A stretch of 34,975 nt of DNA, taken from an uncultured Clostridia bacterium (GTDB lineage: Bacteria; Bacillota; Clostridia; TANB77; CAG-508). The notes beneath the pieces are model-generated. The model had not been told where the DNA came from and ran no database searches. It saw only the letters and a program-made list of their open reading frames with translations. The number at the start of each line of letters is the position of its first letter. Positions within the stretch are counted from its first letter, which is position 1. The stretch lies in assembly GCA_947630065.1 (NCBI GenBank), contig CANRGE010000019.1, positions 1 through 34,975 on the forward strand, written 5' to 3'. Positions 1 to 8,283 of this stretch are shown here, piece by piece. The translations under genes were made by a program, and so were the position numbers.

Positions 1-216
1 ATTGGGAATGATAGGTTATGCAATTTAATTATATGATTTTTATATATTTTTGTTTCACATCATTGACACTACAACAACTTTGAAAATTTTATACAATGTT
101 TTTTATTTACTTTTCTCATAAATTAATATATAATATGAAATGTAACTAATGTATATTTATTGAATTTTATGGGTTATGCATAAAATTCATGCTTATTAGC
201 GGAAGGATAAAATATT

Positions 217-390
217 ATGGAAAATTTAAAATTAAAAAGAATTATAGATACTTTTCCAGCAATGAATTTGAAATTAAAACGTCCAGATGTTCAAAATATG
301 ATGGGTTCTCTTAACGAATATTCATTGAAAAAAGGATATGGATTGGAATTAAGAAGACGTAGGCGTAAACGTAAACAGGTAATACTATAA
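217..390 (+). CDS. Small basic protein, 57 aa, unknown function
   Basis: An open frame starts with ATG eight to ten bases after a good ribosome binding site (GGAAGGA at 201-207), stops at 388-390 and is followed at once by a strong hairpin terminator, so this is very likely a real gene. The product is strongly basic. Its C-terminal third contains a run of Arg and Lys (RRRRRKRKQ), typical of nucleic-acid binding or ribosome-associated small proteins. There is no signal peptide or membrane segment. I do not recognise a family. Arg is encoded by AGA, CGT and AGG. Together with the radical SAM gene on the opposite strand it forms a less AT-rich patch at the left edge of the window. Confidence 0.6.
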   Translation: MENLKLKRIIDTFPAMNLKLKRPDVQNMMGSLNEYSLKKGYGLELRRRRRKRKQVIL

Positions 391-397
391 TAATTTT

Positions 398-438
398 ACT
401 CCATATATATTCATAACCAATATATATGGAGTTTTTTT
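398..438 (+). terminator. Rho-independent terminator of the 57-aa gene
   Basis: A 12-bp stem (ACTCCATATATA paired with TATATATGGAGT) is followed by seven T residues. It begins eight bases after the stop codon of the small basic protein. Confidence 0.85.
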
Positions 439-473
439 ATATAATAGGAAAGTAGAATTTTCCTATTATATAA
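437..473. repeat. Solo terminal hairpin of the dispersed 169-bp repeat
   Basis: An almost perfect palindrome (TTATATAATAGGAAA, short GTAGAA loop, TTTTCCTATTATATAA) matches the last hairpin of the full repeats at 3811, 21500 and 23263. The rest of the repeat is absent here. It sits between the terminator of the 57-aa gene and that of the radical SAM gene. Confidence 0.7.
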
Positions 474-477
474 AAAA

Positions 478-518
478 TTATAAGTCACAAGATTAATTTT
501 TTATCTTGTGACTTATAA
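478..518 (-). terminator. Terminator of the radical SAM gene
   Basis: A 16-bp stem (TTATAAGTCACAAGAT paired with ATCTTGTGACTTATAA) lies 15 bases past the stop codon of the minus-strand gene. On the minus strand it is followed by TTTTTTATAT. Confidence 0.8.
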
Positions 519-532
519 CTTTAATGGAATAT

Positions 533-1831
533 TTATCCCCTTTTGCACTTAATACGCATAGAAAAATGTCTAGGAAGAAGACCATTCTTTATAAGTTTTT
601 TATTATCGTTATTTAATTCTTCTATTTCTTTAATTCTTTTTTTAGAAATAGGTCTTCTATCAACCATGTAACTATCCATTTTAAATTTATAAGGTTTTTC
701 AACTGGAAGTTTAGCTAAAAAATGGATTAATTTTTTTAAGTGATATTCTCTACAGCTTTCACTAATCTGTGGATACTTTGCTAAAGGTGAATTGGGTGAA
801 CAAATAAAATAATTGCAGTGGACGTGATTTGGTCTTGTATCAATAATCAGTTTTGCAGTTTCCAAAATATCACCCATATCTTCTGTAGGTAAACCCAGCA
901 TAATAGTTGTATATATTTTTATACCTTTATTAGCTGCATGAATCTTAGCAAAAATTTCTCTTGCTTGTTCGCATCTGTGTTTTTTCCCTATGAACTCTAA
1001 AAGCCTATCTGAACCTGTTTCGAGATTCATAGCTAACTTTGTAATTTTCTTTGAATAACAAAGAGCTTCTAGAATTTGTGGGGTAATTTCACCAATGCAC
1101 ATACCTATAGGAAACTCAATTTTTTTTACTTCATCATAACTATCTATCAAGTAAATAAGTTCATGAAGCATAGGCTTTCCATAAATATCAATGCCGTATT
1201 CGGTAATATTTTCAGCTCGAAGACTTATTTTTTGTAACAATTCTGGTGTATTTAATCTTATTAAGTCAAGATTCTTTTGAATTTCTTCCAAACTAATGCT
1301 TTCAAACTTAATTTCCATGTATGATCTTCTACAGAATTTACATTTGTTTAGACAACCATCTACTGGCCAAATCGCAAGATGTTTGTTTATGTCATCATAA
1401 ACAAAGTATTGTTCTCTAATGTCCATATCAAACTTTTTTCCAAGTTTTTCTGTAAAATGATCTCCCCAAAAAGTAATATTGGAAATAGAATCATTCAAAA
1501 GTTTCTTTGCATTAGCTGCTTTACCCAATACAATAATTTCTGCTCCTTTTTTTCTGTTCTTAGCAATATCTTGCAATTGTTTAACAACAAATTCTGAATA
1601 ATCTTCACATCTTGCATACATATGCATATACAAAATGTAATCTGCTTCTTTAAATGGAACTGTATGTTCCAAAAGCGGTAGCATTGGATAATATGACACC
1701 ATTAGTTCCCGATAGCATTCATCTCTTGCATAATATTTTACGAAATCAGCATTTATTTTGTATTTGCCTAATTCATCATATTCCCGAGCTTCAAGTAAGT
1801 TTCTTGCTTTTTGCTTTACACTACTTAACAT
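533..1831 (-). CDS. Radical SAM protein, methylthiotransferase-like, 432 aa
   Basis: The CX3CX2C [4Fe-4S] cluster motif of radical SAM enzymes is clear (GCLNKCKFC, Cys160, Cys164, Cys167). It is followed by the NLETGSDRLLEFIGKKH segment and the TTIMLGLPTE strand seen in MiaB/RimO-type enzymes. The N-terminal 150 residues have the length of an MTTase N domain but not its three conserved cysteines, so a second auxiliary cluster is unlikely and a true methylthiotransferase role is doubtful. The C terminus is Lys/Arg rich and could bind RNA, an inference. The start is set by GGAGATAACTACC just upstream of ATG. It is transcribed alone and ends in its own terminator. Base composition is clearly less AT-rich than the backbone, and it has two in-frame CGG Arg codons (residues 16 and 41), which backbone genes avoid. 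Lateral acquisition is likely; the substrate is unknown. Confidence 0.8.
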   Translation of the reverse strand: MLSSVKQKARNLLEAREYDELGKYKINADFVKYYARDECYRELMVSYYPMLPLLEHTVPFKEADYILYMHMYARCEDYSEFVVKQLQDIAKNRKKGAEIIVLGKAANAKKLLNDSISNITFWGDHFTEKLGKKFDMDIREQYFVYDDINKHLAIWPVDGCLNKCKFCRRSYMEIKFESISLEEIQKNLDLIRLNTPELLQKISLRAENITEYGIDIYGKPMLHELIYLIDSYDEVKKIEFPIGMCIGEITPQILEALCYSKKITKLAMNLETGSDRLLEFIGKKHRCEQAREIFAKIHAANKGIKIYTTIMLGLPTEDMGDILETAKLIIDTRPNHVHCNYFICSPNSPLAKYPQISESCREYHLKKLIHFLAKLPVEKPYKFKMDSYMVDRRPISKKRIKEIEELNNDNKKLIKNGLLPRHFSMRIKCKRG

Positions 1832-2075
1832 GGTAGTTATCTCCTTTCAATTTTATAAAGTATTTTTATAAGTGACTACAAATCCTCATTGGGATTAACT
1901 AATTTGATATTATACCATAATTTACATAAAAAATCAATTTTCTTACTCTAGTTATCTTCTAAACTTTAATTGTCAAAAAATGTCACTTTTATCTATATTT
2001 TTTCTTTTTACTATATATTGTTTTTTTTCGCAAAAAAGTATAAAATAGTAATAAATAAATTTTAGGAGGTCCTTT

Positions 2076-3812
2076 ATGGAGCCATTATCAAAGAGTAAAT
2101 TATATGAAGTTGAAAAAGTAAATAATTTTAGAGAGCTAATTGAGCGTTCTGCTAAATTATACCCTTCTAAAATCGCTTTTACTTATAAATTACATCCAAA
2201 AGATACTTCATATGTAACTCATACATATAAAGAATTAAAAAGTGATATTGAAGCTTTAGGTACATCTTTGCTTAATTTAAATTTAAAAGGAAAAAGAATT
2301 GCTATTATTGGTCCTAATAGATATGAGTGGTGTGTTAGTTATTTAGCTGTTACTACTTCTGGCATGATTGCAGTTCCTTTAGATAAATCTTTACCTAATA
2401 ATGAAATTGAGGATTCTATTGTTAGAAGCAAAGTAGATGCTATTATATTTGATAAAAAATATCTTGATTTTTTAACTGACTTGCAATCTCGAAATGTTAG
2501 TAATTTAAAATTGCTTATTTGCATGGATGATATTGATAAAGTAGTGTCTATTTCTAAACTAATACAAGATGGAAATAAACTACTTTTTAATGGTAATTCT
2601 AGTTATGCTAATGTTGAATTAAATAATAAAGAGATGTCTATTATGTTGTTTACTTCTGGTACCACATCTATTGCAAAAATAGTTATGTTATCGCAATATA
2701 ACATTTGTTCTAATATATATTCAACTGCTTGTATTGCAAAAGTAACTTCTAAAGATACTTTCCTTTCGTTTTTACCATTGCATCATACATATGAGTGCTC
2801 TACCACTTTTTTATATGGTTTGTATGCTGGAATTACTATCGCTTTTTGTGATGGCTTAAGATATATTGTTCAAAATTTAAAAGAATATAAAGTAACTGGT
2901 TTTGTTTGCGTTCCTTTAGTTTTAGAAACCATGTATAAAAAAATTACTAAAGAGCTTGAACAGAAAAAATTGGATAAACTTTTTAATGTTATGTCTAGAT
3001 TTTGTAATTTTTTATTAAAATATAAAATTGATTTGCGTAGAGTTATATTTAAACCAATACTTAACAAATTAGGTGGTAAACTTAGAATTGTAATTTATGG
3101 TGCAGCACCAATGGATAAAAACACTATACAAGGATTAACAAATCTTGGTTTAAACTTATTAAATGGATATGGTTTAACAGAAACCTCTCCGATTTTATCT
3201 GCAGAGAATGATATTTATAAAAAGCCTGGTTCTGTTGCCTTTGCTTTGCCAGATGTAGAAATTAAAATTTTTAACCCAGATGAACATGGTGTTGGAGAAA
3301 TTATTGCACGTGGTCCTAATGTTATGCTAGGTTATTATGATAATGAAGAAGCTACTAAAGAAGTTTTGGTTGATGGTTGGTTTCATACTGGAGATTTGGG
3401 TTATTATGATGATGAAGGTTATTTGTTTATTACTGGTAGAAAGAAAAATGTGATAGTATTAAAAAATGGAAAAAATATTTATCCTGAAGAATTAGAAATA
3501 CTAATTTCTAGATTACCTTTTGTTTCAGAAAATATGGTTTATGGTAAGCCAACTGATGATAACGATTTAATAATAAGTGCAAAAATTGTTTATAATCCTG
3601 ACTATATGAAAGAAACTTATCCTAATAATACTAAAGAAGATTATTATAATATTATTTGGAATGAAATAAAAGAAATTAATAAATTAATGCCAGCATATAA
3701 ACACATACGTAATTTAATAATTACTGATGAACCTATGATTAAAACAACTACACAAAAAATAAAAAGAAATGAAGAAATAAAGAAAATTTTAAAAGAAGAT
3801 ACAAATAAATAA
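2076..3812 (+). CDS. AMP-dependent acyl-CoA synthetase/ligase, 578 aa
   Basis: This adenylate-forming enzyme would activate a carboxylic (probably fatty) acid with ATP and transfer it to CoA. Signatures in order are the P-loop region TSGTTSIAK (about 193-201), YGLTETSP (365-372), GWFHTGDLG (434-442), the hinge TGRKKN and a C-terminal TQKIKRNEEIKK containing the expected catalytic Lys. The P-loop departs from the usual TSGTTGxPKG: the second Gly is Ser and the PKG part is AKI. Whether it is active is therefore uncertain, although the other motifs are intact. ATG is preceded by AGGAGGT at 2065-2071. It stands alone on the plus strand, with a full copy of the dispersed repeat starting at its stop codon. 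Codon use is typical of the AT-rich backbone, with no CGG. A CoA-independent acyl-AMP ligase is an alternative. Confidence 0.88.
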   Translation: MEPLSKSKLYEVEKVNNFRELIERSAKLYPSKIAFTYKLHPKDTSYVTHTYKELKSDIEALGTSLLNLNLKGKRIAIIGPNRYEWCVSYLAVTTSGMIAVPLDKSLPNNEIEDSIVRSKVDAIIFDKKYLDFLTDLQSRNVSNLKLLICMDDIDKVVSISKLIQDGNKLLFNGNSSYANVELNNKEMSIMLFTSGTTSIAKIVMLSQYNICSNIYSTACIAKVTSKDTFLSFLPLHHTYECSTTFLYGLYAGITIAFCDGLRYIVQNLKEYKVTGFVCVPLVLETMYKKITKELEQKKLDKLFNVMSRFCNFLLKYKIDLRRVIFKPILNKLGGKLRIVIYGAAPMDKNTIQGLTNLGLNLLNGYGLTETSPILSAENDIYKKPGSVAFALPDVEIKIFNPDEHGVGEIIARGPNVMLGYYDNEEATKEVLVDGWFHTGDLGYYDDEGYLFITGRKKNVIVLKNGKNIYPEELEILISRLPFVSENMVYGKPTDDNDLIISAKIVYNPDYMKETYPNNTKEDYYNIIWNEIKEINKLMPAYKHIRNLIITDEPMIKTTTQKIKRNEEIKKILKEDTNK

Positions 3813-3979
3813 CAAATCTTGCTTCGCGAGACCTTTTCTCTACATCTTAAAGTTTGCTATCTAAATTCAAGGTCTCAAAGAAGCGTAAAGATTTGTTGAC
3901 GCGAAAATTTACAAAGTAAATTTTCTGTGCAATGTTATTTATTATATAATAGGAAAGTAGAACTTTCCTATTATATAAT
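3811..3979 (+). repeat. Dispersed 169-bp three-hairpin repeat, copy 1
   Basis: This is nearly identical to the copies at 21500 and 23263. It folds into three consecutive hairpins. The first is long and nested: ACAAATCT pairs with AGATTTGT, GCTTC with GAAGC, and GAGACCTT with AAGGTCTC. The second is GAAAATTTAC with GTAAATTTTC. The third is the TATATAATAGGAAAGT palindrome. It starts at the stop codon of the acyl-CoA ligase and ends against the terminator of the next, convergent gene. No coding capacity is evident. It could be a MITE-like element or a transcribed structured element. Confidence 0.85.
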
Positions 3980-4020
3980 AAAATAAGAAAAGTTTTGATA
4001 ATCAAAACTTTTCTTATTTT
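3980..4020 (-). terminator. Terminator of the YgjP-like gene
   Basis: Arms of about 19-20 bp (AAAATAAGAAAAGTTTTG and its complement) around a tiny loop abut the stop codon of the minus-strand metallopeptidase gene. The flanking A/T runs may let it work in both directions. Confidence 0.75.
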
Positions 4021-4759
4021 ATAGTTCAATATTTTTTGAATTTTCCTTTAAATATTTATCTATTTGTTTATAGTTTGGTATGTACTTTTCTATTAATTTA
4101 TAAAATTCTTTACTATGGTTTGGATAAACTATATGTGACAATTCATGAACAATAATTGCATCAATTGCTTCTTCTTTTAACATTATTAATCTACTAGAAA
4201 AATGTAGATCTTTTGTCTTAGGTACACAACTACCGTATCTTGTTTTTGCATCTCTTACCTTTACACTACTATATTCAATATTCATTTTTTTGCTCCAATA
4301 TGGAACTTTAACAAGTAAAATAGCCTCTGTATTTTCTTTAAATAATTTTTTAATTGCTTTTTTTATGTATATAATCTCTTCATCTTTTTGTATTTGCAAT
4401 GGTAATATTATTTTAAATATTTTTTCTTGTTCTTCTAATCTCACTCTTACATAATCTTGTTCCTTATATATTTTTTTTATTGTATATTCTTGCCCTTTAT
4501 AAATAATATTTTGTCCTGTTTCCCATCTGTTTGCTTTTTGCTTTTTTTGCTCCAATATTTTTTTATAATTTTCGTATATTTTATCTTCATTATTCATAAG
4601 TATAAAATCGACATATGATTTTGGCATATATGGCGATTTTGTTATTGTTAGAACATCATCTTTAAAATAAATTTTTACACTTTTAGATGTTTTATAATTT
4701 TTTATACATATTGGTATCTCTAAATCCTTTATTTTTAATAGCATTTTTTTATCCCTCAT
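4019..4759 (-). CDS. YgjP-like (DUF45, M48-type) zinc metallopeptidase, 246 aa
   Basis: The C-terminal half carries the zinc-peptidase motif HELSH with a third ligand in the following YPNHSKEFYKLI segment, and ends PNYKQIDKYLKE, the usual layout of YgjP/DUF45 proteins. The RDAKTRYGSC stretch before the motif is also characteristic (typically R-x-x-x-R-W-G-S-C in the family). Length fits the family (about 230-250 aa). There is no signal peptide, so it is probably cytoplasmic. It is a single-gene unit that converges with the acyl-CoA ligase and is closed by the 3980-4020 terminator. ATG at 4759 is the first choice; an ATG at 4744 (MLLKIKDLE) is also possible. The physiological substrate is unknown. 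Confidence 0.85.
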   Translation of the reverse strand: MRDKKMLLKIKDLEIPICIKNYKTSKSVKIYFKDDVLTITKSPYMPKSYVDFILMNNEDKIYENYKKILEQKKQKANRWETGQNIIYKGQEYTIKKIYKEQDYVRVRLEEQEKIFKIILPLQIQKDEEIIYIKKAIKKLFKENTEAILLVKVPYWSKKMNIEYSSVKVRDAKTRYGSCVPKTKDLHFSSRLIMLKEEAIDAIIVHELSHIVYPNHSKEFYKLIEKYIPNYKQIDKYLKENSKNIEL

Positions 4760-4854
4760 TAATTTTATATCTTAAATTATAGATATTAATATGTCTTTTG
4801 TCAATTATAGATAAAGTATATTTATAGAAAAGTTTATATTTCTTAAATATATTA

Positions 4855-4906
4855 TGCAATGTTATTTTTTAATATAATAGGAAAGTAGAACTTTCCTATT
4901 ATATTA
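4855..4906. repeat. 3' partial copy of the dispersed repeat
   Basis: It contains the TGCAATGTTATTTTTTA lead-in and the AATATAATAGGAAAGT palindrome of the full repeat but lacks the first two hairpins. As with the other copies, another strong hairpin (4907-4933) follows directly. Confidence 0.75.
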
Positions 4907-5299
4907 AAAGAACGACTATTTTAGTCGTTCTTTCCTTTTTTCCTTTCTATCTAAAGAGTACTTATAATTACATTTGGGATGATTTACTTTTATGGGGGTA
5001 AAAGTATTTTTGCGCATATAGGATTTAAAATAAATTAATGAAACAAATTTAAGATTTTATTATCTTAAGGAATGAAGAGATAAAAATTTTATAATGTAAT
5101 TATTTGTATCTCTTTTAGATACATCTGAATTTTAACATTATTTTTTACTGTTATCAAATTTTTAAATGTTCATTGTAATAACATTATTTTTGCTGTTTTG
5201 TTATTATAATGAACATTTGCTATTTTTAATAACTTCTAATTATACATATATTTCATAATATCTTTCTAATATTAATTTATTTTTTATTTTGCTTACCAT
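4907..5299. other. Gene-free stretch with a series of hairpins
   Basis: No convincing coding frame is visible. Inverted repeats occur at 4907-4933 (12-bp stem followed on the plus strand by TTCCTTTTTT, terminator-like), 4985-5006 (TACTTTTA around TGGGGG), 5049-5068, 5075-5114 and 5164-5218 (19-bp stem with one wobble pair). This could be a small structured RNA or only AT-rich dyads near terminators. No known RNA family is recognised. Confidence 0.35.
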
Positions 5300-5362
5300 A
5301 AAAGCAAAAACGAATTTTAAGAATTATTAAGGGATTTCCTCTTAAAATATACTTAAAATTCG
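5300..5362 (-). terminator. Terminator of the trmB-to-bofA operon
   Basis: CGAATTTTAAG pairs with CTTAAAATTCG around a smaller inner hairpin. On the minus strand the stem is followed by TTTTTGCTTTT, about 60 bases past the bofA stop. Confidence 0.7.
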
Positions 5363-5424
5363 TATAATTACATTATAAGTAAAGCTATTAAAAAGCATTT
5401 TTTGTGATTTTAAAGAACATTTTT

Positions 5425-5685
5425 TTATAATAAGAATTGTATTATAACGGCAACTATAACGCCTGGTATTCCTAATATTCCAACTATTATAGCTGTAATC
5501 CAATTTAAATCAATTGCAAATCCAAAATTTGCCCCAATTAGATTTACTAAAAATACTATTACTCCTCCAACTACTCCATTTATTAATAATTTTGTAACTA
5601 ATTTTGCTGGAAAAGTTAATACTTTTAATACTATAAATAATATTCCTATTCCTATAAGATATGGTATTATTAGTGTAAAATCCAT
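5425..5685 (-). CDS. bofA: Pro-sigma-K processing inhibitor BofA-like membrane protein, 86 aa
   Basis: A short, very hydrophobic protein with two or three membrane segments and the GxxGGxxVFLVN and LNWITAIIVGILGIPGVI pattern of the BofA family (PF07441). In Bacillus, BofA helps hold the intramembrane protease SpoIVFB inactive until late sporulation. Here that role is inferred from family membership and from spo0A in the window. The start is set at 5685 because AAAGGAGGT lies seven bases before that ATG; an upstream in-frame ATG lacks such a site. It is the last gene of the operon, 13 bases after the ribonuclease G stop, and is followed by a terminator. Confidence 0.8.
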   Translation of the reverse strand: MDFTLIIPYLIGIGILFIVLKVLTFPAKLVTKLLINGVVGGVIVFLVNLIGANFGFAIDLNWITAIIVGILGIPGVIVAVIIQFLL

Positions 5686-5698
5686 GTTTACCTCCTTT

Positions 5699-6874
5699 CT
5701 AATCATTACTACACATATGTTTTCTGGTCATTTCTAGTAAATTTAATTCTGTAAATCCAACAATTTGTGTTTTTGATCTATCTAATTTTAAATTTTCTTT
5801 CAAAATATCTATAACTTTATTTTGATTTTCCTTTTCTTTCATGTCTATATAATCTATAATTACTATTCCGCCTATGTCTCTTAATCTTAATTGTCTTGCT
5901 ATTTCTATACTTGCTTCTTTGTTTACAGTAAATACTGTCTGTTCTAAGTTTTTACTACCCACATATTTACCAGAATTTACATCTATTGCTGTTAATGCTT
6001 CTGTTTTATCTATTGTTATAAATCCTCCACATCTAAGCCATATTTTTCTTTCTTCTGATTTTTCTATTTGCTTTTTTAGTTCATATATATCTAATAGCGA
6101 ATCTTGTTTTAATTCTATATTTATTTTTACGTCTAATTGTTCTAAAATTTCTTGTATTTGATTATACTCTTCGTCGTCATTTACTAATATTCTATCTATT
6201 TGTCTATCTACTAAGTCAATTAAAATTCTTTGAATTATACCATTTGTTTTGTATATTAATTTAGGTGCTTCTACACTTTCATTTTTACTTATTTCTTCCC
6301 ATAATTTTATAAGTCTATCTATGTCTTCTAAAATTTCTTCTTCATTTTTATTTATTGCTGATGTTCTAATTATAACACCAAAGTCATTTAACATTTTATT
6401 TTTTACTATATTTAATAGTCTTTCTTTTTCATTTTTATCTTCTATTTTTTGTGAGACTGTTACAAAATTAGCATTTGGCATTAGTACACAATATCTTCCT
6501 GGTAAATTCATATGTGTTGAAACACGTGCACCCTTTTTACTTGTAGAATCTCTTTTTACTTGTACTAACATTGTTTGCCCAACTTTTACTACATCTTTTA
6601 TATTTATTTGTTCATCATCATTTTGATTTTCTACTGTTACATCTACTTTTGGTAATATATCTTTTAAATGTATGAATGCGTTTTTATTTTCTCCAATATC
6701 TATAAAAGCTGCTTGCATACCTTCTAATACATTTTTAATTTTGCCAATATAAATGTTTCCTTCTAATCTTTTAATTTCATCATTTTCTTGGTATTTTTCT
6801 ATCAATTTACCATTTTCTACTAGCATTATAATCTTGTTTTTTCTATCATCTTTATTTATTATTATTTCTTTCAT
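5699..6874 (-). CDS. rng: Ribonuclease E/G family endoribonuclease, 391 aa
   Basis: This single-strand-specific endoribonuclease acts in rRNA and mRNA processing. An S1 RNA-binding region is near the N terminus (GNIYIGKIKNVLEGMQAAFIDIG, split here as GNIYIGKIKNV and LEGMQAAFIDIG, about 39-62). The catalytic DNase-I-like part includes TAIDVNSGKYVG and RLRDIGGIVIIDYIDM, with the metal-binding Asp residues of the family. It ends soon after the LLEMTRK segment and lacks the CPxC zinc-link, so it is a minimal short form. ATG is preceded by AGAAAGG. It sits 11 bases after pth and before bofA in a tight operon. Codon use is that of the backbone. Confidence 0.92.
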   Translation of the reverse strand: MKEIIINKDDRKNKIIMLVENGKLIEKYQENDEIKRLEGNIYIGKIKNVLEGMQAAFIDIGENKNAFIHLKDILPKVDVTVENQNDDEQINIKDVVKVGQTMLVQVKRDSTSKKGARVSTHMNLPGRYCVLMPNANFVTVSQKIEDKNEKERLLNIVKNKMLNDFGVIIRTSAINKNEEEILEDIDRLIKLWEEISKNESVEAPKLIYKTNGIIQRILIDLVDRQIDRILVNDDEEYNQIQEILEQLDVKINIELKQDSLLDIYELKKQIEKSEERKIWLRCGGFITIDKTEALTAIDVNSGKYVGSKNLEQTVFTVNKEASIEIARQLRLRDIGGIVIIDYIDMKEKENQNKVIDILKENLKLDRSKTQIVGFTELNLLEMTRKHMCSND

Positions 6875-6885
6875 GTTGTCCCTTT

Positions 6886-7443
6886 CTAATTATATTGATT
6901 CATTGCATGGTCTAGTCCATTTTTTATAATATCTATAACTGCATCAGCTGATTTTTCTATTCCCTCTTGCAATATTTTATATTCATTTTCTGGAAGATGA
7001 CCAATTACATAGTTAATTTTGTCTTCTTTATTTTGTGGTGTTCCTATTCCAACTCGAATTCTTGGAAATGTATCACTTGCAATTTCTTGTTCTACTGATT
7101 TCATTCCATTATGACTTCCTGGTCCACCTTTTTTTCTTATTTTAATATTTCCTTTTTCTACATCCATATCATCATAAATTATTATTAAATTTTCTAGTGG
7201 ATTTTTATAAAAATTAATGAATTGTCTTACTGAAGTTCCACTTAAATTCATATATGTTTGTGGCTTTACTAGTATTACTTTTTCATTATTTATAATTCCA
7301 GTTCCATATATTGCATCAAATTTATTCTTGTTTAATTCTATTTTATTTTCTTGTGCAATTTTATTTATAACATCAAATCCCATATTATGCCTTGTTCTTG
7401 CATAATCTTGCTCTGGATTTCCTAATCCTACTATTATGTACAT
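6886..7443 (-). CDS. pth: Peptidyl-tRNA hydrolase, 185 aa
   Basis: It frees tRNA from prematurely released peptidyl-tRNA. Family signatures are complete: VGLGNPEQDYARTRHNMGF (Asn9, catalytic His19), KPQTYMNLSG, YDDMD with the key Asp, GGPGSHNGMKS and FPRIRVGIG. The length is normal. ATG at 7443 has a GGAGA site upstream. It lies 25 bases after the carboxypeptidase and 11 before the ribonuclease gene; the trmB-vanY-pth-rng-bofA spacing argues for one transcript. In Bacillus the orthologue is spoVC. Confidence 0.97.
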   Translation of the reverse strand: MYIIVGLGNPEQDYARTRHNMGFDVINKIAQENKIELNKNKFDAIYGTGIINNEKVILVKPQTYMNLSGTSVRQFINFYKNPLENLIIIYDDMDVEKGNIKIRKKGGPGSHNGMKSVEQEIASDTFPRIRVGIGTPQNKEDKINYVIGHLPENEYKILQEGIEKSADAVIDIIKNGLDHAMNQYN

Positions 7444-7468
7444 ATCTTCTCCTTTTTTATTTACCTTT

Positions 7469-8257
7469 CTATACTTCTTTAGTATTTTTTAAATACTCTA
7501 TATATTCTTCTAAGCACATATCTTTTTCTTTCATTATTTTAGCATTTTTTATTCCTACATATCTCCAATGCCAAGATTCATAAGTTATTCCTGTTATTTC
7601 CTGTTTATCTTTTGGATATCTTAATATAAATCCATAGTTTTGTGCATTTTTGCTTAACCATTCAAATGCCGCTGTATCTTCAAATTCATTTGTTACAGTA
7701 TTTAAGTCCACAGCTAAAGCTAAATTGTGCTCACTCATTTCTGGCCTTTGTACTATTGTTTGAGCTAATCTTTCCGCTTCTTCTTGTGATTTTCCTTTTT
7801 CTTTATATTGTTTTACTTTATCATTAAATAATTGTTCTTGTTTTTCATAACTTCTGTAAGATGATGCTATCCATATTTTAGTTATTTTTCCTTTTGTTTG
7901 TATATCATCCATTAAATCTTTTAAATATGGCATCGCTCTTTTATCGAATTTCATGCCATCATCATATTCTTCTAATTCTGGAACATAATCTTTTGATACA
8001 GAATTAGATGCATTAACTAATTTTAGTTCCCAACTATTTATTAAATCCTCATTATATATTTCATTGTTATTTGTAATTTCTTGATTTGAAATTGCTTGTA
8101 CAGTATTTTGCTCTTCATTTTCTATATTAATATTTTCATCTTTTTTATTTTGAACTTTATATATTAATCTAAATATTAATATAATTAATAGTAATATTAC
8201 TGTTGTTATTATAGTAATTCCTCTTCTAAATTTTCTTTTATCTTTTATAACTAACAT
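7469..8257 (-). CDS. VanY-type D-alanyl-D-alanine carboxypeptidase, membrane-anchored, about 262 aa
   Basis: An N-terminal membrane anchor (about 17-36) and a spacer precede a VanY/peptidase M15B domain: SSYRSYEKQEQLF, MSEHNLALAVDL (zinc ligands His and Asp) and ESWHWRYVG with the last zinc His. The enzyme would trim the terminal D-Ala of peptidoglycan stem peptides outside the membrane. The start is chosen at ATG 8257, ten bases after GGAAG; an in-frame GTG at 8266 is closer to the site but less likely. No vancomycin-resistance genes are near, so cell-wall housekeeping is the simplest role. It is the second gene of the trmB operon. Confidence 0.9.
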   Translation of the reverse strand: MLVIKDKRKFRRGITIITTVILLLIILIFRLIYKVQNKKDENINIENEEQNTVQAISNQEITNNNEIYNEDLINSWELKLVNASNSVSKDYVPELEEYDDGMKFDKRAMPYLKDLMDDIQTKGKITKIWIASSYRSYEKQEQLFNDKVKQYKEKGKSQEEAERLAQTIVQRPEMSEHNLALAVDLNTVTNEFEDTAAFEWLSKNAQNYGFILRYPKDKQEITGITYESWHWRYVGIKNAKIMKEKDMCLEEYIEYLKNTKEV

Positions 8258-8283
8258 ATATATCACTCTTCCTTTGTTGAGTT

